Below, in pieces: positions 6,482-9,010 of a stretch of DNA of 9,010 bases (positions within the stretch are counted from its first letter, which is position 1; every line of letters begins with the position of its first letter). The notes beneath the pieces were generated by a model, which saw only the letters and a list, made by a program, of their open reading frames with translations, had not been told where the DNA came from and searched no databases. This stretch comes from an uncultured Elusimicrobia bacterium (GTDB lineage Bacteria > Elusimicrobiota > Elusimicrobia > UBA1565 > UBA9628), in assembly GCA_903874575.1 (NCBI GenBank), contig CAIQSZ010000314.1, positions 1-9,010 of the forward strand. The letters run 5' to 3'. A program made the position numbers and the translations under genes.

Positions 6482-8260
6482 TCAGGCGTTCGCGTCGGAA
6501 GTCGTCACGCGCATCATCTCTTCGACGGTCGTCGCGCCGGAGAGGACTTTACGGATCGCGCACATGCGCAAGGTCAACATGCCCTGTTTCATCGACTGGT
6601 CCTTGATCATCTTGGCCGACGCGCGTTCAAGGACGAGGGCGCGGATCGCGTCGGTCATTTCCATGACCTCGTAAAGCCCTTGGCGCCCGCGGTAGCCGGT
6701 GTTCGCGCAGTTTTCGCAACCTTTGCCCTTGTGCAGGACGATCTTCCCGCCGTCTGTCATCTGCAGTTGAGTCTCCGGGATGCCGAGCTTCAGCAGCCAG
6801 TCCTTCTCCACTTCGTACGGTTCCTTGCACTTCGGACAGACGCCGCGCACGAGACGCTGGGCCTCGACCATAAGCATGGCGGCGCTGATCAGGAACGGCT
6901 CCACGCCCATCATGCCCAAACGCGTGACCGTCTGCGCGGTGTCGTTGGTGTGCAAAGTGGAGAAGACGAGGTGTCCGGTCAGCGCCGCGTTTATCGCGAT
7001 CGTCGCCGTCTCCTGGTCGCGGATCTCGCCGACCATGATCACGTCCGGGTCCTGGCGCAGGAACGAACGCAAGGCCGCGGCGAAAGTCAGGCCGACTTGG
7101 TTGTGGATCTGGACCTGATTGATGCCCTTGAGCTGGTACTCGACCGGGTCCTCGGCCGTGATGATGTTCGTATCCGGCGTATTCAAATTCGCGAGCGCGG
7201 AGTAGAGCGTGGTGGACTTGCCCGAGCCGGTGGGCCCGGTGACCAGGTTCACGCCGTACGGCGCCTCCATCCCCTTCTTGAAGACGGCCATCGCTTCCGG
7301 CTCGAAACCGAGCTGGGTCATGTTGACCTTCAAACCCGAGGAGTCCAGAATGCGCATGACGATTTTCTCGCCGGGGGCGCACGGCAGGACCGACACGCGC
7401 ATGTCGGTCTCCTTGCCTTCGATCTTAAGCTTCAGACGGCCGTCCTGAGGCACGCGCTTCTCCGCGATGTTCAGGTTCGACATGATCTTGATGCGCGCGC
7501 AGATCGCGTTGTGAAATTTCTTGGGCGGGGAGGGCTGTTCGTGGAGAACCCCGTCGATGCGGTAGCGGATGCGCAGTTCCTTCTGATAGGGCTCGACGTG
7601 GATGTCCGAGGCCCGGGCCTTGACGGCGCCGGCCATGATCAGGTTCACCATCTTGATCACGGGCGCGTCTTCGGCGTCGCGCTCCAAGGCGGCCTCGTTG
7701 GCCGTCTCGCTCTTCTCCTCGACGTGCTCGACGTCCTCTGCCGCGGCCTCGTCCACGGCGGACTGCGCGACGATGTCCTCCAGGGCCTCTTGGGAGGTCT
7801 CCTGCTTGTAGTATTTCTCGTGCGCGGCGATGATCTCGCTCTCGGAGGCCAGGCAGCCGATCACGTCGCAGCCCGTGAGCATCTTAAGGTCGTCCAGGAC
7901 CATGACGTCGAGCGGGTCGGCGATCGCGACGGTCAGCCGGTCCTTGGTCTTATTGAACGGCATGAGCATCTTCTGACGGGCGATCGCCTCCGGAACGGCC
8001 GCGACCGCCTCCTCGGAGATGTCGCCGATGTCGGCCAGCGACACGAAAGATATCCCCGTCTTCTCCGCCAGGAACTGGAGGAGCCGATCCTCGGCCACGA
8101 ACTCCTTGCTGATGAGCACGGAACCGAGCTTGTCGCCTCCGCTCTTCTGAACCTCGAGAGCTTCCTTGAGCTGGACGGGCGTGATCAGGGCTTCCTCGAC
8201 CAGAAGGTCGGCGAGGCGGCGGGAGAGCCCGAGCGAGATGACATGCTGCGTGTTCGCCAT
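6482..8260 (-). CDS. pilB: Type IV pilus assembly (extension) ATPase PilB
   Basis: Hexameric ATPase that drives pilin polymerisation through PilC. From ATG 8260 the product has 592 residues. An N-terminal MshEN/GspE_N-type region (about 13-150) is followed by an acidic linker (about 165-210). The N2 domain contains ASDIHVEP and RYRIDG. The RecA-like ATPase carries Walker A GPTGSGKSTT starting at residue 342, Asp box TAEDPVEY, Walker B VIMVGEIRD and His box HLVFSTLHTND. A tetracysteine zinc site (Cys475, 478, 515, 518) is typical of PilB/GspE. The frame stays open to a TTG at 8299, but that codon lies in the -35 box of the predicted promoter, so ATG 8260 is chosen. No Shine-Dalgarno precedes it. 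GspE of type II secretion is possible but less likely beside pilT. Confidence 0.95.
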   Translation of the reverse strand: MANTQHVISLGLSRRLADLLVEEALITPVQLKEALEVQKSGGDKLGSVLISKEFVAEDRLLQFLAEKTGISFVSLADIGDISEEAVAAVPEAIARQKMLMPFNKTKDRLTVAIADPLDVMVLDDLKMLTGCDVIGCLASESEIIAAHEKYYKQETSQEALEDIVAQSAVDEAAAEDVEHVEEKSETANEAALERDAEDAPVIKMVNLIMAGAVKARASDIHVEPYQKELRIRYRIDGVLHEQPSPPKKFHNAICARIKIMSNLNIAEKRVPQDGRLKLKIEGKETDMRVSVLPCAPGEKIVMRILDSSGLKVNMTQLGFEPEAMAVFKKGMEAPYGVNLVTGPTGSGKSTTLYSALANLNTPDTNIITAEDPVEYQLKGINQVQIHNQVGLTFAAALRSFLRQDPDVIMVGEIRDQETATIAINAALTGHLVFSTLHTNDTAQTVTRLGMMGVEPFLISAAMLMVEAQRLVRGVCPKCKEPYEVEKDWLLKLGIPETQLQMTDGGKIVLHKGKGCENCANTGYRGRQGLYEVMEMTDAIRALVLERASAKMIKDQSMKQGMLTLRMCAIRKVLSGATTVEEMMRVTTSDANA

Positions 8261-8270
8261 TGTTAGGATA

Positions 8271-8299
8271 AGGTTAGAGTCCTGTCCGGACTTTGTCAA
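8271..8299 (-). promoter_or_regulatory. Predicted promoter of the pilB-pilT-pilC operon
   Basis: On the - strand a perfect TTGACA (8299 to 8294) is followed after 17 bases by TAACCT (8276 to 8271), which keeps the key first, second and last -10 bases. Transcription would begin near 8264, leaving a leader of only four bases (AACA) before the pilB ATG. A second TATCCT (8270 to 8265) is too far from the -35 for ordinary sigma70 use. Overlapping inverted repeats cover the -35 box and spacer. Confidence 0.6.
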
Positions 8300-8303
8300 G
8301 TCC
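8278..8303. repeat. Overlapping inverted repeats across the pilB promoter
   Basis: Three nested symmetries share the bases GGAC/GTCC. On the - strand GGACTT-GACA-AAGTCC (8303 to 8288) surrounds the -35 box. The 8-base palindrome GTCCGGAC lies at 8284-8291. AGTCC-GGACA-GGACT (8292 to 8278) fills the spacer. The position suits an operator where a regulator would block or recruit RNA polymerase. The run lacks a T tract, so it is unlikely to be a terminator for the upstream gene. Confidence 0.45.
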
Positions 8304-8345
8304 GCCGCGATGCCCTAAGCGCGTCGATGGGAAGCGCGCGCGGCC

Positions 8346-8987
8346 TCAAATGCTGGAATTAACGGTATCGGCGCCGAACGCCCCATCATCCTCGGACGGA
8401 GGGCGCAGTTCTCCCTCGTCGGGAAGAGGCAACAGCGGTACGTCCTTGGGCGGCTCGACCTCCCGGACGCGCGGAGACGGACGTTTGGGGGCCTTCACGC
8501 GGACGGGCTTCTTCTTCGGCTTGGCTTTCGGCGCCGCCGACGGCGGAGCGCCCGCCAACATGTTGCGCGCGTCCATGTTCTTGCCTAGAACGAAGCCTCG
8601 ATCCATGTCGGCCTCGAAGAGGTAGTGGGCCTCCGGAGCTCCGCGCCGCGTAGGAGTGAAATGATACTCGACCAGGTAGGTCTTGTCTGATGTCTCGCTC
8701 GCGCTCCAGTCTTCCTTGCCCGCGTCCGGCGCGGCCGTGTAGGAGTATTGGAGCCACTGGCCCACGCTGCCGCGAGTGCCGTCGAGCGGGAATTCCTTGA
8801 CCATGGCTACCGCCGCGTCAAGTTTTGCTTGAGAGGCCGCTTGGGTCGCTTCAATCGGAGTGGGCGCCGCAGCGACGGGAACCGCGGACGAGGACGCCGC
8901 CTGTTGCGGCTTCGCCAGGGGAGGCCGAGCGGCTTCGTCTACGGCCTCGGCGCCCATATGCGGACGACCGTCGTCCAACTCAGCCAT
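8346..8987 (-). CDS. Protein of unknown function, possibly 5'-incomplete
   Basis: I do not recognise the family. From ATG 8987 there are 213 residues and no cysteine. Residues 1-55 are Ala/Pro-rich low complexity. Residues 55-146 look like a folded alpha/beta module rich in aromatic and charged residues, including VGQWLQYSYTA, KTYLVEYHF, HYLFEADMDRG and a GKNMDARNML end. Residues 151-178 are a Lys/Arg/Pro-rich linker and 179-213 an acidic Pro-rich tail. No signal peptide or membrane segment is visible. The frame upstream of 8987 is open to the window edge (seven further codons), so the true start may lie outside. A loose AAGGA sits 10 bases before this ATG. It precedes pilB on the same strand with an 85-base gap holding the pilB promoter, so co-transcription is possible but not required. 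It may relate to the cell envelope or pilus; that is a guess from location. Confidence 0.7.
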   Translation of the reverse strand: MAELDDGRPHMGAEAVDEAARPPLAKPQQAASSSAVPVAAAPTPIEATQAASQAKLDAAVAMVKEFPLDGTRGSVGQWLQYSYTAAPDAGKEDWSASETSDKTYLVEYHFTPTRRGAPEAHYLFEADMDRGFVLGKNMDARNMLAGAPPSAAPKAKPKKKPVRVKAPKRPSPRVREVEPPKDVPLLPLPDEGELRPPSEDDGAFGADTVNSSI

Positions 8988-9010
8988 CTGCTTAAGATCC
9001 TTGGGATGAC

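Noticed and set aside
6446..8266. A 606-codon open frame on the + strand opposite pilB
   Set aside because: It is the antisense shadow of pilB in GC-rich DNA: its Arg/His/Asp/Leu-rich, repetitive translation resembles no family, whereas the - strand frame has full PilB motifs.
8261..8299. TTG at 8299 as the start of pilB, adding 13 residues
   Set aside because: The TTG is the first half of the TTGACA -35 box, has no Shine-Dalgarno, and the added residues do not look like PilB; ATG 8260 fits the promoter position.
8284..8345. Rho-independent terminator between the unknown gene and pilB
   Set aside because: GC-rich inverted repeats exist, but none is followed by a T run on the - strand; they overlap the promoter and read better as operator-like.
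1..9010. CRISPR array, insertion sequence, tRNA or rRNA genes
   Set aside because: No regularly spaced repeats, transposase-like frame, tRNA cloverleaf or rRNA-like stretch was seen, and coding regions fill nearly all of the window.

Overview
The window is a stretch of GC-rich bacterial chromosome of housekeeping character. It holds nine genes, nearly all with a clear family assignment, packed end to end with no non-coding gap longer than about 90 bases. An LPS-assembly lipoprotein (LptE) points to a diderm bacterium with an LPS outer membrane. The high GC, the leuS-lptE-holA gene order and the pilB-pilT-pilC cluster would fit an Elusimicrobiota-like or deltaproteobacterial/myxobacterial-like lineage. 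The sequence alone does not settle this, so the taxon is a low-confidence inference.

Left part (1-2409, + strand): the 3' end of leuS (leucyl-tRNA synthetase, entering from outside the window), lptE and holA (DNA polymerase III delta subunit). They are spaced by 1 and 4 bases and look like one operon. The same three genes are adjacent in E. coli. Middle (2406-2788): rpsT (ribosomal protein S20) lies on the - strand, tail to tail with holA and overlapping it by 4 bases. An intergenic region of about 86 bases then carries divergent promoters for rpsT and for uvrC (2789-4123, + strand). uvrC encodes an unusually short excision nuclease subunit: both catalytic halves are recognisable, but the C-terminal HhH module and about 110 residues of the central region are missing.

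Right part (4128-8260, - strand): the type IV pilus motor operon pilB-pilT-pilC (extension ATPase, retraction ATPase, inner-membrane platform). A promoter with a perfect TTGACA -35 box, embedded in overlapping inverted repeats, lies immediately upstream of pilB. Upstream of that, also on the - strand, is a protein of unknown function (8346 to about the window edge).

A recurring feature is that the three genes sitting directly behind a recognisable promoter (rpsT, uvrC, pilB) lack a Shine-Dalgarno sequence. Their predicted transcription starts lie 0 to 4 bases from the start codon, which suggests leaderless or nearly leaderless mRNAs. Operon-internal pilT and pilC have ordinary Shine-Dalgarno sites. 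I found no CRISPR array, mobile element, tRNA or rRNA, and no convincing new multi-gene system. The most unusual items are the minimal UvrC, the leaderless pattern and the unassigned protein at the right edge.
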